A DNA stretch of 37,500 nt from Chromera velia. Its lineage: Eukaryota > Sar > Chromeraceae. The notes under the pieces are model-generated. The model was not told where the DNA came from and searched no databases. It saw only the letters and a list, made by a program, of their open reading frames with translations. Of this stretch, positions 1 to 10,220 are shown piece after piece. The DNA is taken from the NCBI GenBank assembly GCA_018398765.1, contig JAHBMJ010000236.1:1-37500 (forward strand), read 5' to 3'. Made by a program: the position numbers and the translations under genes. Numbering within the stretch: the stretch's first letter is position 1; the number at the start of each line of letters is the position of its first letter.

Positions 1-33
<33 letters not shown>

Positions 34-136
34 GAGACTTACGCCGACGCCGCCTCCTTTTGAGTTGCAACAAGAAGTCTGTGCACATCCTTCAAAGATC
101 GGACGCCGATCTGCATGCATCAGCACAAACCCATAT

Positions 137-204
<68 letters not shown>

Positions 205-307
205 GAGACTTACGCCGACGCCGCCTCCTTTTGAGTTGCAACAAGAAGTCTGTGCACATCCTTCAAAGATCGGACGCCGATCTGCATGCATCAGCACAAA
301 CCCATAT

Positions 308-353
<46 letters not shown>

Positions 354-358
354 ATCAT
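1..358. repeat. Two 171-bp tandem copies with GA/CA microsatellites
   Basis: A block made of a (GA)n tract, a 68-base unique segment, a short spacer and a (CA)n tract occurs twice with a period of 171 bases (unique segments at 43-110 and 214-281). The two unique segments look identical by eye. On the minus strand each is flanked by a TGCATGCAG acceptor and a GTAAGT donor, so the repeat duplicates an exon of gene C together with its intron flanks. Confidence 0.9.
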
Positions 359-3300
359 GAAGGACGGAAGAAAGCGACAAGGAATGGAGCCACAATCAAT
401 TATCGTCCCCCTCCCCTCCCTTTCCTTTTGTCACCCTCTTTTCCTCTTTCATCTTGATGCTCCCTCCACTCGTTGCACGTACCCTTGATCCCTCCAACCC
501 TTCTTTCTGCCTCTTTCCCCGCAGAACCTTTGCGTACCTCCCTACTGATTGACTCGACCAGTTGATCCATCAGGCCTTCCCCTGCATGCATGCCTACCCC
601 TTTCCACTACATGCCCTCATGAATCCGCTAAGTGGTGCATGGCCTGCATGACACGGCCACTGCTTGACTGATGTACTGACTGACCAGAGCCTTGCGGCCA
701 TCCACACACATCTCCAGCACAAAGTCGTCCCCGTTGAGGTATTCGATCAACTGACAGACAGACAGACAGACAGACAGACAGAACGACAGACAGACAGACA
801 GACAGACAGAATGACAGACAGACAGACAGACAGAATGACAGACAGACAGACAGACAGAATGACAGACAGACAGAATGACACAGAGGGAGACAGACACACA
901 TACACAGACACACACACAGAGGGAGAGAGAGAGAGAGAGAGAGAGAGGCTCTCAAGCGATGTGATGGGCCCAGCTGGGCTCACAAACGGATGGACATGCG
1001 ATGACATGCAGCGAGGGAGGGGGGGAGGCAGACCGATCGACCGACTGCATCACCGCATCTGCATGGACCCCCTCTTCCTTCCTCTCTCACTCGACGGCCG
1101 GACCGCTCAAATACGGATAAGGTTTCATTATGCTCATTCCACGGAAAGGGAAGCCAGAGAGGTGGAAAAAGGAGAGATGAGAAAAAAGGATAACCAGATC
1201 CGTCTCGCTCTGTTCCTCCTTTCCTGCAGCTGACTTTCCCTCCTTTCCACTTCTTCTGCGCATGTATGCAATCGCTAAGTCAGTAGCTTTCTTTCTGTCT
1301 CTGCATCAGAGCAACAGGATGGGGGTCTTCTCTGCCCCCCGTGATCTCCAGCCGTCCTCTTTCCATTTCTGTGCCTAAAAACTGACGGCGCACCTTTCTG
1401 TACACTTCTCGGCGGACATAACCGTCGGGCCATCCAGACAAGACGAGAACCTGAAAGAAAGCAGAGAGAGAACACAACAGCAGGAGGAAAATCCAACCCT
1501 CCCATACCGAAAGGAAAAGACAGAGCACATACACCGAACAAGGGTGTAATGTCAAATGTCGACAGAACAAAAGAAAATTGCCCTGCACAAGAGAAGGGCG
1601 CTGGTCAACCAGTCCACCCTCCCACTCACTTTTTCCATTAGAGAAAAGGGAGAGAACATATGAGAACAGGCAAGAGAGAGAGAGAGTGCGAACGAAACCG
1701 CGAATGTGGTTCCCGCTCTTCCTATTTCTTCTTTCGCTCTCTGTCAATGCTGCAAACCAGCCGCCTGACCGCCGACCAACCAGCCAGCCAAGCAACCAAC
1801 CAACCTGGGTTGCCGGGACGTCCCACGCTACTGGTTCAAATCTGCGACAGGGAAGAAAACATACAAACCATAAAATTATTGTTCTTTTTTTCGACGTTCG
1901 ATGAGAGCCGAACATCCCACCAGAAAGAGGAGCAAGAAGGCAGGAGACCCACAAACGAACTAAGATACAAATAAAAAATGAAACAAAAAGAGACAAAGAC
2001 AGATTGAGAGAAAATAAACAAAGATCGAAAAATCGATTCACCATGCATCTTCTAATTGAGCACAACTCTTTTGAAGCCTTCCTGGGATGCAAAGGGAAGC
2101 GCCGATTGATCGAAGAGAAAGCTGCCAAACTGGTCAGAGAAACCAAATGGACAGAAAGAGCAACAGCACAGCAAGGAAACATCGAGAGAGAGGAGTAAAT
2201 TGAAGAAGGAAAGCGAGACTCCAAGTTTCCTTCCCTCTACTCTTCACTCCTCTGTTTGTCTGACCGTCGTCGGAGAAGTTCCAGATCGAAGTCGTCGACC
2301 TGACAACACCCGTTCATTCATTCATTCATTCATTCATGCATTTGTCAAGTCAGTCAGTCCATCGGTCAGTCCATTTTAGTCAGGTCAAGTCAGCTGGGTA
2401 GGAGGAAGGGCACGCAGAGATGGCACGAAGATAGAACAGACGGAGAGAAAGGCACAAAGGAAAAAGAGAAAGAATGAGAGTGCAGGAGAATGAATGACCA
2501 GAAGGAGCTAAGGAAAACCAGAAGAATGGATTAAAGGACAGATTACTTCTTCTGCGATCTCCGTAAAGTGTAAGAAAACACCTTGTTTACAAAGAAACTT
2601 CTCTTTTCAAGCGAGAAGGTAAAAAAAGAGCTAAGCGAGAAGAGTAAGACCGGACGGTTTGCAGAAAATTCGACTTCATCTCGTCAATACCTCAACTTAC
2701 CGTATACTTCTTTATTTTCTGTCGGCTGCTGCTTGCCTCCTCAGTATCTCTTTCCCTTTCCCTGGTTCCTCTTGCTTTGCCTCGGCTCTTCGTTTCTTGC
2801 CTCTGCCCTCCTCTCCTTGCTTCCCTGCTCGGACGCTCATACCTCCTTCCTCCTCCTCGCCGTCTCCTCGGCGACACAGACACAGACTCATAGGAGGAAG
2901 AGGAGTAATAACTTGAAGAGGAAGAACAATCAGATGACGAAAAGTCGGAATCTGTGTCAGACAGATCATCGTCCTCCGACCCGTCCCCACTGTTGGGGGG
3001 AAACCCAGATCCTAAACCTTCTTCTCTCCACCTCCCTCCTCTGGCATTTGTGCTCTTCCCTCCTCTCTCACTGTCCTGTTCCCTCCTCGGCACTCTCGAT
3101 GAGGAAGGAGAAGGAGACGGCCGGGCCGAGGCCTCTGCATTTCTCTGTCTCAAATGCTTCTCATCTCTGCTGCGTGGTTCTGGTCTCTCCCGTCTTCCTC
3201 CTCGACTTCTGAGATCCTCAGCCTCTTCCTCCTCAGAAGAATAAAAAGATGAGCCATCGTCCTCTGAATGCACTCGACGTCTCTCAGCCCCGTGACGCCT

Positions 3301-3712
3301 CTCTGCTCTTTCACGTAACCGCGCTTTCCTTCTTTGTGCAGTTCGCCTTCCACTCTTTCCCTCTGCTGCTGAGGAGCCCTTTCTGAAATTATCTCCATCT
3401 TCTCCCTCCCCGTCTCCTTCCAGTTCCTGGATTTCACTTACGACTCCCCCTTCTTTCTTTTCTCTCCACACATGACCCCCGACCACAGGCTTTTCCGCCT
3501 TGGCCTTCTTCTTCTTCCTGTTTCCCGAGACCTCCGCTGCCTTCGGCTCCGGCTCTTCCCCCTCTGCTGGCTCAGGAGACGGACAGGGAGAGGAGGCGGG
3601 CACGGAGCGAAACCCAGAGACGACAGCGTCCAGCCGTCTCTTTACATCCTCCACTAATTCATTTTCCTCTTCCAATTCTTCCTGCACACCCATGCACGCA
3701 CGCACACACATA

Positions 3713-3745
<33 letters not shown>

Positions 3746-5506
3746 GTATATACACGTATATACATATACACACATACATACAACAGACCAGAAGGGAAGC
3801 ACCCTTCTATCTCTTTAGAGTCTCCCCTTGATGAGAATTCCCTTGCAGACTATCGTTCAGAACGCAGACAGGGAGGAAGGAGGGGACAAAGGAAGGAGAC
3901 AGAATCCGGTGAGTGTGGACTTGAACGAAGATAGACATACAGAGTCACTTACAGACCTCTTTGAGATTCTCCTGTTGCAGGGATAGCCTCTCTCTGAGCT
4001 TCTCCCTCTCTTTGCGCAGTTGCCTCACCTCCCCATTTGTCAGCCCTGCCTCTAGACTCGTCAGGGCCCCGGCACGAGGGGGGTCGCTCAAGAGGGGAAT
4101 GGGCGTCGTGTTGACGGAGGGGACCGGCTTCCTCTCTTTTTCCTTGTCTTTCTCCTTCTCTTTGCTCGGCTTCAGGTCAGACGTTTCCGAGGCCGTCTCC
4201 TTATCCCTCTTCCTCCAGGTAATCTCCTCGGCATCTTCCCCCCCTGAGAAGAACAAGGACAGTCGGTTAGGTATCAATACAATGGGAGGGGAGGAAAAGG
4301 CGAGCGCTATGAGGGAGAAAGAACAAGGGAGCATGAGAGGAAACAGTGAAAAAAAAAGAGGAGCATCGGAAGACAGCAAGATGGAAGAACAAGAAAGAGC
4401 AAATGAGGACCGTCAGAGTGATCCACAGACAGAAAGAACGAGAGACTCTCAAAGGGACAGAGGCAGAGAGAGAGAGATAGAGGGAGAGAAACCAACAGGC
4501 AAGAAGCAAGAAGACACCCATCGAAAGAGTCCTGTATGCATCAGCCGTCGTTTGTTGCCACTCAGTCACACAGTCATTCTTCCTCAACTCCTGAGCTTTA
4601 TTGAGCCTTCATGTTCGTTCTTCTGCTGACCTCCGTCTGTTCCGGCATCGTCCTTCTCGTTCTGCCCCAACGTTACCGCCTCCTTCCCTGTCTGCCCTGT
4701 GCTCTCCCCATCCTTTGGCTTCTCCCTCTTCTTCCACACCGCCCCTGTCAGGAAAGGCTGCCCCCCTCTCTCCTCAGGAGACGGGGAAGGAGACGGCGAC
4801 CCTCTCTCTCCAAGGCACTCACCCGAAGGAGACGGGGAGCTGCTTCCCGTCTCCAGACGTGCCTTGCCATTCACAACAGACTGACGCACGCCAGACACCC
4901 CAGACGATTCAGTCACCGGGCTGCCGGCAGGTGGTGGGCTGGCAGCCCCATCCCCGTCCTCTCCAGTGAGGGCAGCTGCCTTCTTCCGTCTCCTCTCCTC
5001 TTTCGCGTGTTTTTTTCGCATGTGAGGGGGCATGTAGAGACCGGCAGTCCCTGGAGGCTGCTGCCGTGGGGCGCGAGGGGGGCGCTCCGAGGGCGAGCTG
5101 GAGGGTGCAGAGGGAGAAGCGCGGGAAGGGGGGGCCTTTCCTCCTCTATCCCCGACCTCGGTCTCCCCTTCCTGGTGATCCTGCATTGACACACACAGAC
5201 ATCACGAAACAAGGCCCGTTCAAGGAACAAAGCAGTTATCGAATGGAATGAAAAGAAGCAAAGTGAAACTATGAAAGCGAAGAAAGAACGCACAGCAGAG
5301 GTCGACAAGAAGGATTGATGTGAGACCCCTCGAATCATATTTCTCTGCCGTGGCGCTGCCCTGCAGGCGCGACTTGCAGCTCGCTGTCGCTTACATGGTC
5401 GAGCATTGCGATGTCCTGCCTCCTGTGTTGAGCCGCTTTCACAAGCAGTGCTTGCCGCAGCTGGTTCCTCCGCTCAGTCAAATCCCAGCCAGTAGTAGCG
5501 AAAAAC
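43..5506 (-). CDS. Multi-exon gene C (partial): charged, Ser/Arg/Glu-rich protein with a conserved-looking helical C-terminal part; function unknown
   Basis: I do not recognise this protein. Exons chained in phase on the minus strand: 5506-5395 (5' end uncertain), 5180-4631, 4243-3957, 3681-2701, 2299-2265, 2081-2042, 1450-1394, 750-681, 581-538, then 281-214 or its copy 110-43. It continues past the left edge. A possible start is the ATG at 5406, giving at least 714 residues. The 4631-5180 exon is Pro/Ser-rich and carries [11 protein letters not shown], resembling the YIPPHLR eIF4E-binding motif of DDX3/Ded1 helicases; no helicase domain follows. Exon 3957-4243 ends in a short coiled coil ([13 protein letters not shown]). 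The 981-base exon is dominated by Ser, Asp, Glu and Arg runs. The last five short exons encode ordered-looking sequence ([57 protein letters not shown]). Two donors are ambiguous: 4631 could instead be a GTTGAG site further on, and 3957 (GTCTGT) was chosen over GTAAGT for phase. Confidence 0.65.
753..945. repeat. (GACA)n and (GA)n microsatellite
   Basis: Long GACA tetranucleotide runs interrupted by AATGACA units, followed by a CA-rich stretch and a (GA)n run. It lies in a gene C intron directly against the acceptor of exon 681-750, so the repeat itself supplies the pyrimidine tract (CTGTCTGTCAG on the minus strand). Long open frames here are repeat artefacts. Confidence 0.9.
2313..2338. repeat. 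(ATTC)n microsatellite in an intron of gene C
   Basis: Six ATTC units just upstream (on the minus strand) of the acceptor for the 35-base exon at 2265-2299. The same tetranucleotide recurs next to acceptors near 16200, 17115 and 20490. Confidence 0.85.
3704..3782. repeat. (CA)n / (TATACA)n microsatellite
   Basis: CA dinucleotide tract passing into TATACACGTATATACA-like units, immediately upstream on the minus strand of the acceptor (GTGTGCAG) for the 981-base exon of gene C. Confidence 0.85.
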
Positions 5507-6417
5507 CTACAAACATGCAAAGACGTCTGTGCAAAGTCATGCAGAAAGTCATGACAGGAAAGATCGCTTGCAGGAGCCCGTGCAGCAGGAAGAACCCTCT
5601 GCGGGCAGACGGCTTGTTCCCCTTCCACTCGTGAAGTCTGCCTGCAAACGTCATTTTGTGACTTCTAGCACCTTCCAGATTCTTCCAGCTACACAGGCAA
5701 AAAAATTGCAGAGCGTCTCGAATTGTGCATGCATGATCGTGAGAAAAATGTGAGAAAACCATGCTTCTGACGCACGCGCGCGAAATCGCGCGAAAGTGAT
5801 GCGCTGCAATGCGCTGCATTTTTTTTTTTTTTTACATGGAACAAAGCGAAAAACGTGGCCCAACACAGAGCATATACAAACAATGTTATCACAAAGGAGA
5901 GAGAGATCTACTTCTCGGCCGCTCATGCAGAGGGTTCCTAGGGTATCACACTAGGGTACGGTCGTATGAAAGTTCTAGTCAGTTTCACTCTTAAAAACTT
6001 AGTTAGAATCATATCAGACGAGGTTCACAATTGAATTTAAAGCTCAACAATGTTAAAGAACCCGTTTAAACACTAAATTAGATGTATTGCTATGTGCTAG
6101 TCTAGACATAAGGCTAGTCTGGACATAAGAAAATATATAGAACTAAAAGAAAGTGATTGATAAGAGAAAAAAATTAATTCCAAAATGATAGAAAAAGTAT
6201 AAGAAAGTATTGTTAAAAGTATTAGAAAATAAAACAAAAGAAGTATGAAAAAAATATCGAAAAATGATAGAAAATAATAGAAAAGCTGCAAAGAAGTTAA
6301 TATTTTATTTAGAAAAAAGGACGAAGACCAAACGATTGAAAATAAAGGTAAAAAGAAGTAAAAAGATAAGAAAAGACAAGAACCAGGCAAACACGATACT
6401 TTAGATAGGACCCAGCC
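5507..6417. other. Gene-free stretch: possible gene C upstream region, GC hairpin, T-run, AT-rich block
   Basis: No convincing gene. It holds a hairpin at 5777-5792 (CGCGCGA, AA, TCGCGCG), a direct repeat of ATGCGCTGCA at about 5799-5819 and a run of about 15 T. These lie 5' of gene C and could belong to its promoter, but no TATA box or start is evident. From about 6000 to 6400 the sequence is A-rich with many AGAAAA-like words, and includes two adjacent copies of CTAGTCT(A/G)GACATAAG at about 6096-6128. Confidence 0.5.
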
Positions 6418-6486
6418 TCCGTGGCCTAGTGGTTAGGATGAGAGGCTCAGACCAGGAGGTCCCGAGTTCGAGTCCCACCACCGGTA
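6418..6486 (+). repeat. tRNA-derived, SINE-like head
   Basis: TGGCCTAGTGGTTAGGA matches the RNA polymerase III A box (TGGCNNAGTGG), and AGTTCGAGTCC about 30 bases later matches the B box with one mismatch. The order and the GGTTAGGA stretch resemble a tRNA-Glu-like 5' half. A full cloverleaf does not form: the T stem has at least two mispairs and I find no proper acceptor pairing. A SINE head or tRNA pseudogene fits better than a working tRNA. Confidence 0.5.
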
Positions 6487-6508
6487 GAATTCCAAAATGC
6501 ATGTATCC

Positions 6509-6803
6509 GAATAAAGCGCGATCTAAAATCGATAGAACCGAATAAGACCCGGTCAGAAATCGAGACATTGAATAGTGCGCGGTCAGAAATCGGGGCATCG
6601 AATAGTCCGCGGTCTGAATTCGAATAACCGTCAGGCCGAAAACCGAATAGTACGCGGTCTAAAACCGAAGTACCCGAATACCACGTGGTCCATGCTTAGA
6701 ATAGCCGATTTTGCCTGGTCGAATTTTATGTGGTTTGAATTTGAATTTGAGCGCGGCGATTATTCGGCTCTGAGGTCGAATAATCGCCCAGTCTGAATAG
6801 CCT
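6509..6803. repeat. Degenerate ~30-bp tandem repeat, about eight units
   Basis: Units begin with GAATA and carry GCGGTC about 8 bases in, followed by an AAATCG-like word: GAATAAGACCCGGTC, GAATAGTGCGCGGTC, GAATAGTCCGCGGTC, GAATAGTACGCGGTC, GAATACCACGTGGTC and so on. Spacing is near 30 bases for the first units and up to about 55 for later, more decayed ones. It follows the tRNA-like head directly, so the two may form one composite repeat. Confidence 0.7.
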
Positions 6804-7136
6804 GTCGCATATGCAAAATCGGATCACACAAGAAAAATCAAAATCTGGATTTTCCCGAGAGGACCCCCGAGGTCATCGGTCACCTCTGGAGGTCCGACAC
6901 CCTCAGAATTGCCTCTCTGAAACCAACCTCCAAACTTGAGCAAAATCGAGACGATTTGCACTCAATATTGACTTGAAATCGATTAAAAAATGATCGATCA
7001 TAGCGCCATACATTGAACTTTCTTGAACCAAACCTCTGACTCTTTAGACCCTTAGACTATCTTGAAACCTCATTGGAGTTTGACTAGCGCCACTTCCCTT
7101 TGTCTATTCTAAGGGCTTCCAGTAGCTCTTAATATG
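6804..7136 (+). other. Probable remnant of the 5' LTR of the gypsy element
   Basis: No gene is visible. The segment precedes a primer-binding-site-like sequence at 7137, where the 3' end of a 5' LTR is expected. I found no matching copy downstream of the integrase, so LTR identity rests on position alone. Confidence 0.3.
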
Positions 7137-7155
7137 TGGTGACACCGAAACTCGA
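7137..7155 (+). promoter_or_regulatory. Primer-binding-site-like sequence
   Basis: TGGTGACACCGAAACTCGA starts with the TGG expected opposite a tRNA CCA end, and its second half (GAAACTCGAG) resembles the complement of a tRNA T arm. It lies about 1 kb before gag. The primer tRNA was not identified. Confidence 0.4.
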
Positions 7156-7812
7156 GAGATCAATCGTATCTCACAGAGCGGAGCGAACGGAAAGCATCCT
7201 TCTCTTCTTCACTCCACCGAACACAACCAAATCTGAAATCAACTATTCCTATCCCGTTTATGCAGGTGATGCAAGAGACTCTTTTCCTTATAGGAAACCC
7301 AAGAAAAAGAAGAAAGGAAAGAATTGAGTACTTTGGGCTTTTCCTCTCTTTTTAAAACAGATATCTCCGAGCTCTTTTCGTGCAACCTCACCTGACTCTA
7401 CTCGACTTAGCTGTCCCCACGCGTCTCTGTCTGTCCATGTTCAGGATGGACTCTGCTGAAACGTGGAAAAGAGTAGCCCCTCTGGACCCAGCGCTGTCTG
7501 GTCTCCCCTTCTTGCCGAATAGACTACCGACCCACCGATTTTCCTTCACCCCTACTCCTCTGCACGTCTTCTACCCGTTCTGACTAAAAGGAGAGACCTG
7601 CAAAAATCAAGATCCTTCTGCTACTTTGTACAAACTTCTGTGTTCTGACTGAAACCAAGCCTTACAGCGAAGCTCTGCCCAAAATTTCCACAGACAAGAA
7701 GCAACTCTCCTGTTTTCCTTGTCAAAACTCTTGCTTCCAGGAAAACCAGACCTGACAGCGAAGCTCTGTCAAAATTTAGCTTCCAAGCAAAACTCCGATC
7801 TCAGATTCTGTT
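7156..7812 (+). other. Gypsy element leader
   Basis: Untranslated leader of the element. It includes a repeated segment built around ACAGCGAAGCTCTG at about 7661 and 7758. No gene is supported; the short open frames have no recognisable content. Confidence 0.4.
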
Positions 7813-8163
7813 TTGTATCGTAGTGCCGCTGATCGTGACTTCACTGACCCGATAGAGAAAGCCCTTTTAATTACAGACCAGACTATAGAAGAAAACTACA
7901 AGTTCACTCACAGCAGAAAGGGTTTCCGGACCTTTCTTCTGGATCAACAGACAGCCTTCCTGAAAGCACACCACCATCTCTCAAAAAGAACACACCAAGC
8001 CCTTGCACTAGACACTATCAGTCAAGAGAGGTTCATGTCTATCTATTCCAAATACCTTCCCCCGTACGTCGAACCCCCAGGACAGTACATTTACCCCATG
8101 AAAGACTGCTCTTTGTGTCGTTCACAGAATGCCATCAAAAGCCAAGAAGGTAATCAAGCCTAA
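7813..8163 (+). CDS. Unrecognised 116-codon open frame in the gypsy leader/gag region
   Basis: The open frame has no ATG at its 5' end (the first codon is TTG) and ends at a stop at 8161. The predicted product is mixed helical and charged, with no motif I recognise. It overlaps in another frame the ATG (8129) of a Lys/Ala-rich open frame. It could be a leader ORF or a frameshifted N-terminal piece of gag. Confidence 0.35.
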   Translation: MYRSAADRDFTDPIEKALLITDQTIEENYKFTHSRKGFRTFLLDQQTAFLKAHHHLSKRTHQALALDTISQERFMSIYSKYLPPYVEPPGQYIYPMKDCSLCRSQNAIKSQEGNQA

Positions 8164-9977
8164 GGCTAAAGGCCTTGTACAACTAAAAGTAAAAGCAAAG
8201 GCAAAAGCGAAAGCAAAAGCTCACCCAAAAGCCAAGGCTGCTCCACCAGCAGCACCCGTAGTCCCTCAGCCAGAACCTGCGAATAATCCCCCTCTCCTAG
8301 CCAACCATGCAGCAGCAGAAGAAACCGGTGTACCCGAAGGACAGGTAGAGGAGCAAGCCCAGCCATTGGGCCTGCAGCAAATAAATCAATATGAACAGCA
8401 AGAAGAGAATTAAAGGGGCAACTCAATGAGTATGAATGCCGCAGGCGCTGTTCACAACGTATAGGGTTTAATGCAATCTGCCATCTCTCAGGAAGTAAAG
8501 AACGAACTAGAAAGATAGGGGGTCCTTCTGCAACCTAAACAAGATAGAACGTATGATCTCGTCTTTATGATAGATAGACAAGGAAGAAATGATGGGGCAA
8601 ACAGGGATACAGAGAGACAGACAGCAGCGGCAGCATCAGTGCCTTCATCTATCGATCCAGTCAGACAGACACACAACGCTTTCTCTAATCAAGAAAGGTG
8701 TGTGAATCCAGTAAGTGCTGCAGTCGAACAAACTGCTCCCTCCCCGGGGACAGTAAACCTAGCAGTAAACCCAAAAATCTCTGTCGACTTACCTCACTTC
8801 CACGGGGATCGGGTGACCGCTCCCACCTTCTGGAATTCATTTGAAATGCTTGCTTCGTCCTGCAGATGGACATTCACGGCAGTCAGAGATGTCTACTTTC
8901 CCTCTGCTCTGCACTAGGGCCTGGCACTTATATTGGGTTACAGGTTTTAACACCCCCCGTATGTAAGGGTATACCCCCCTGTAATGTTACCCTTACTTCA
9001 AAAGTGGTCCCAATCGATCAATCTCATCAGGTTACGTCTAAAAATATTGAAAACATCTTCTGTTGATTGAGGTTACATAAGAAACTGATGAAAAACGATG
9101 TGTCCCTTTCACTTTGTAGCCAAACCCCTTATAACCTTGTAACCTGTAACCTAAAATAACCCTCTTCAAAAGTGATGTAACCTTCGTCTACATGCATTTT
9201 AAAGTGTTTTTGAAGTAATTTGAAGAGTTTTTGAAAGTTGATTTTTTGGTTGGTTACGGACCTCAAGATCCCTTGTAACCTTGTAAGTTAACCTGTAACC
9301 TTGTAAGGGGACATATATAATAAGGGGTGTAACCTCATGTAACCATATAAGCTATACAGTAAAAGTGATTGATTTTGAAGTAACTCAACATACTGGACCT
9401 CTAGCTTGTCTAAAAAGCTCGTCTAAATGTTTTTTGGTTCATTTTTTATGTCATTTTTGCACTTGTAACCCTATATGAGCCCAAGAGTGCCCCCCCCTAG
9501 GCTCTGCAAGGATCTGCTTGTCAATGGTACAACAGACTCCTTTTTGCCGACAGGATAGCCATCTAAAATCTGTCTGACCTCAAAACCTTGTTCTTGGACA
9601 ATGTTATGTATTCCATCGACAAGAATAAAACAGAAAACATACGGATCACCCTTTATTAGATAAAGCAGCTCGAGTATAAGTTTATAGATAAGTATGCAAA
9701 AAGATTTCAACGCCTCTGTAAAGGAGCAAATTTGTCCATCAATTCTAAAGAAGCCATGACTGCGTTCAACAGAGGTCTCCGAGAATCCACTATCAGAATA
9801 CACTTACAAGAAAACTATCCTGCCTTTTCAGCTCTACTGAAGGAAGCCAGGAGACTTAGTGCAATTATTGGCAATACCTGCAGTGGTGATAACGAAGAGA
9901 AAGGAGGTTTGAAAATCAGTACCGTGGTCACGAAGGAAAATCAGGGACAGGCGGCAACACAGTCGACACAAGCATAA
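8129..9977 (+). pseudogene. Gag of the gypsy element, frameshifted and split by a MITE
   Basis: The ATG at 8129 opens a 94-codon frame rich in Lys-Ala repeats (KAKAKAKAK), then a Pro/Gln-rich linker ending at a stop at 8411. After stops, 8567-8913 carries a gag/capsid-like segment (VDLPHFHGDRVTAPTFWNSFE). This is cut at 8913 by the MITE and resumes at 9509, where the reading continues in the same frame across the target duplication. The rest has one or more further stops, then an open part at 9732-9977 (EAMTAFNRGLRESTIRIHL, LLKEARRLSAI), typical of gag capsid C-terminal helices. The family match is by pattern, not by alignment. Confidence 0.7.
8914..9500. mobile_element. 587-bp hAT-like MITE inside gag, with 8-bp target duplication
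   Basis: The 8-bp word GCTCTGCA occurs at 8906-8913 and again at 9501-9508. The inner ends are imperfect terminal inverted repeats: CTAGGGCCTGGCACT at the left and, read on the other strand, CTAGGGGGGGGCACT at the right (12 of 15 identical), both followed within about 20 bases by GGGTTACA. The interior has no ORF and is rich in GTAACC/GGTTAC words. An 8-bp target duplication and a TAGGG-type end fit the hAT superfamily. Confidence 0.8.
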
Positions 9978-10076
9978 AATCAGCTGCCAAGAGAAGAAGA
10001 CGCACTGCAGTGCGAATAGACATGGCAGCCTTAGTAAACGCGATTGTTCATAGTACTACTGCAGTGCAAGAGTAGA

Positions 10077-10220
10077 GAATAAACTGTGACAAGTATGGAG
10101 GATACGCTCCACACACAGCAGATGGGTGTACACTTTCTCCGTTCATAATATGCGAATATTGCTGTAAGCAAGGTCACAACAGTGCAGCATATCCTATGAA
10201 AAAAAGAGATGACTATTGAA
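10077..10220 (+). pseudogene. Gag CCHC zinc-knuckle remnant
   Basis: A short frame reads C-E-Y-C-C-K-Q-G-H-N-S-A-A-Y from 10151. This is the CX2CX4HX4C zinc knuckle of gag nucleocapsid with the last cysteine replaced by tyrosine, which would weaken zinc binding. A stop lies just upstream (about 10073), so it is cut off from the gag core. Confidence 0.6.

Noticed and set aside
60-488. Plus-strand open frames rich in HTHTHT / RERERE
   Set aside because: They are translations of (CA)n and (GA)n microsatellites repeated by the 171-bp duplication.
2583-3934. Plus-strand open frames opposite the 981-base exon
   Set aside because: Long Ser/Leu/Pro-rich frames antisense to a Glu/Arg/Ser-rich exon are expected shadows.
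6418-6486. Functional tRNA gene
   Set aside because: A and B boxes are present but the T stem mispairs and no acceptor stem closes.
6509-6803. CRISPR-like array
   Set aside because: Units are degenerate, spacing drifts from about 30 to 55 bases, there are no unique spacers of constant size, and the genome is eukaryotic.
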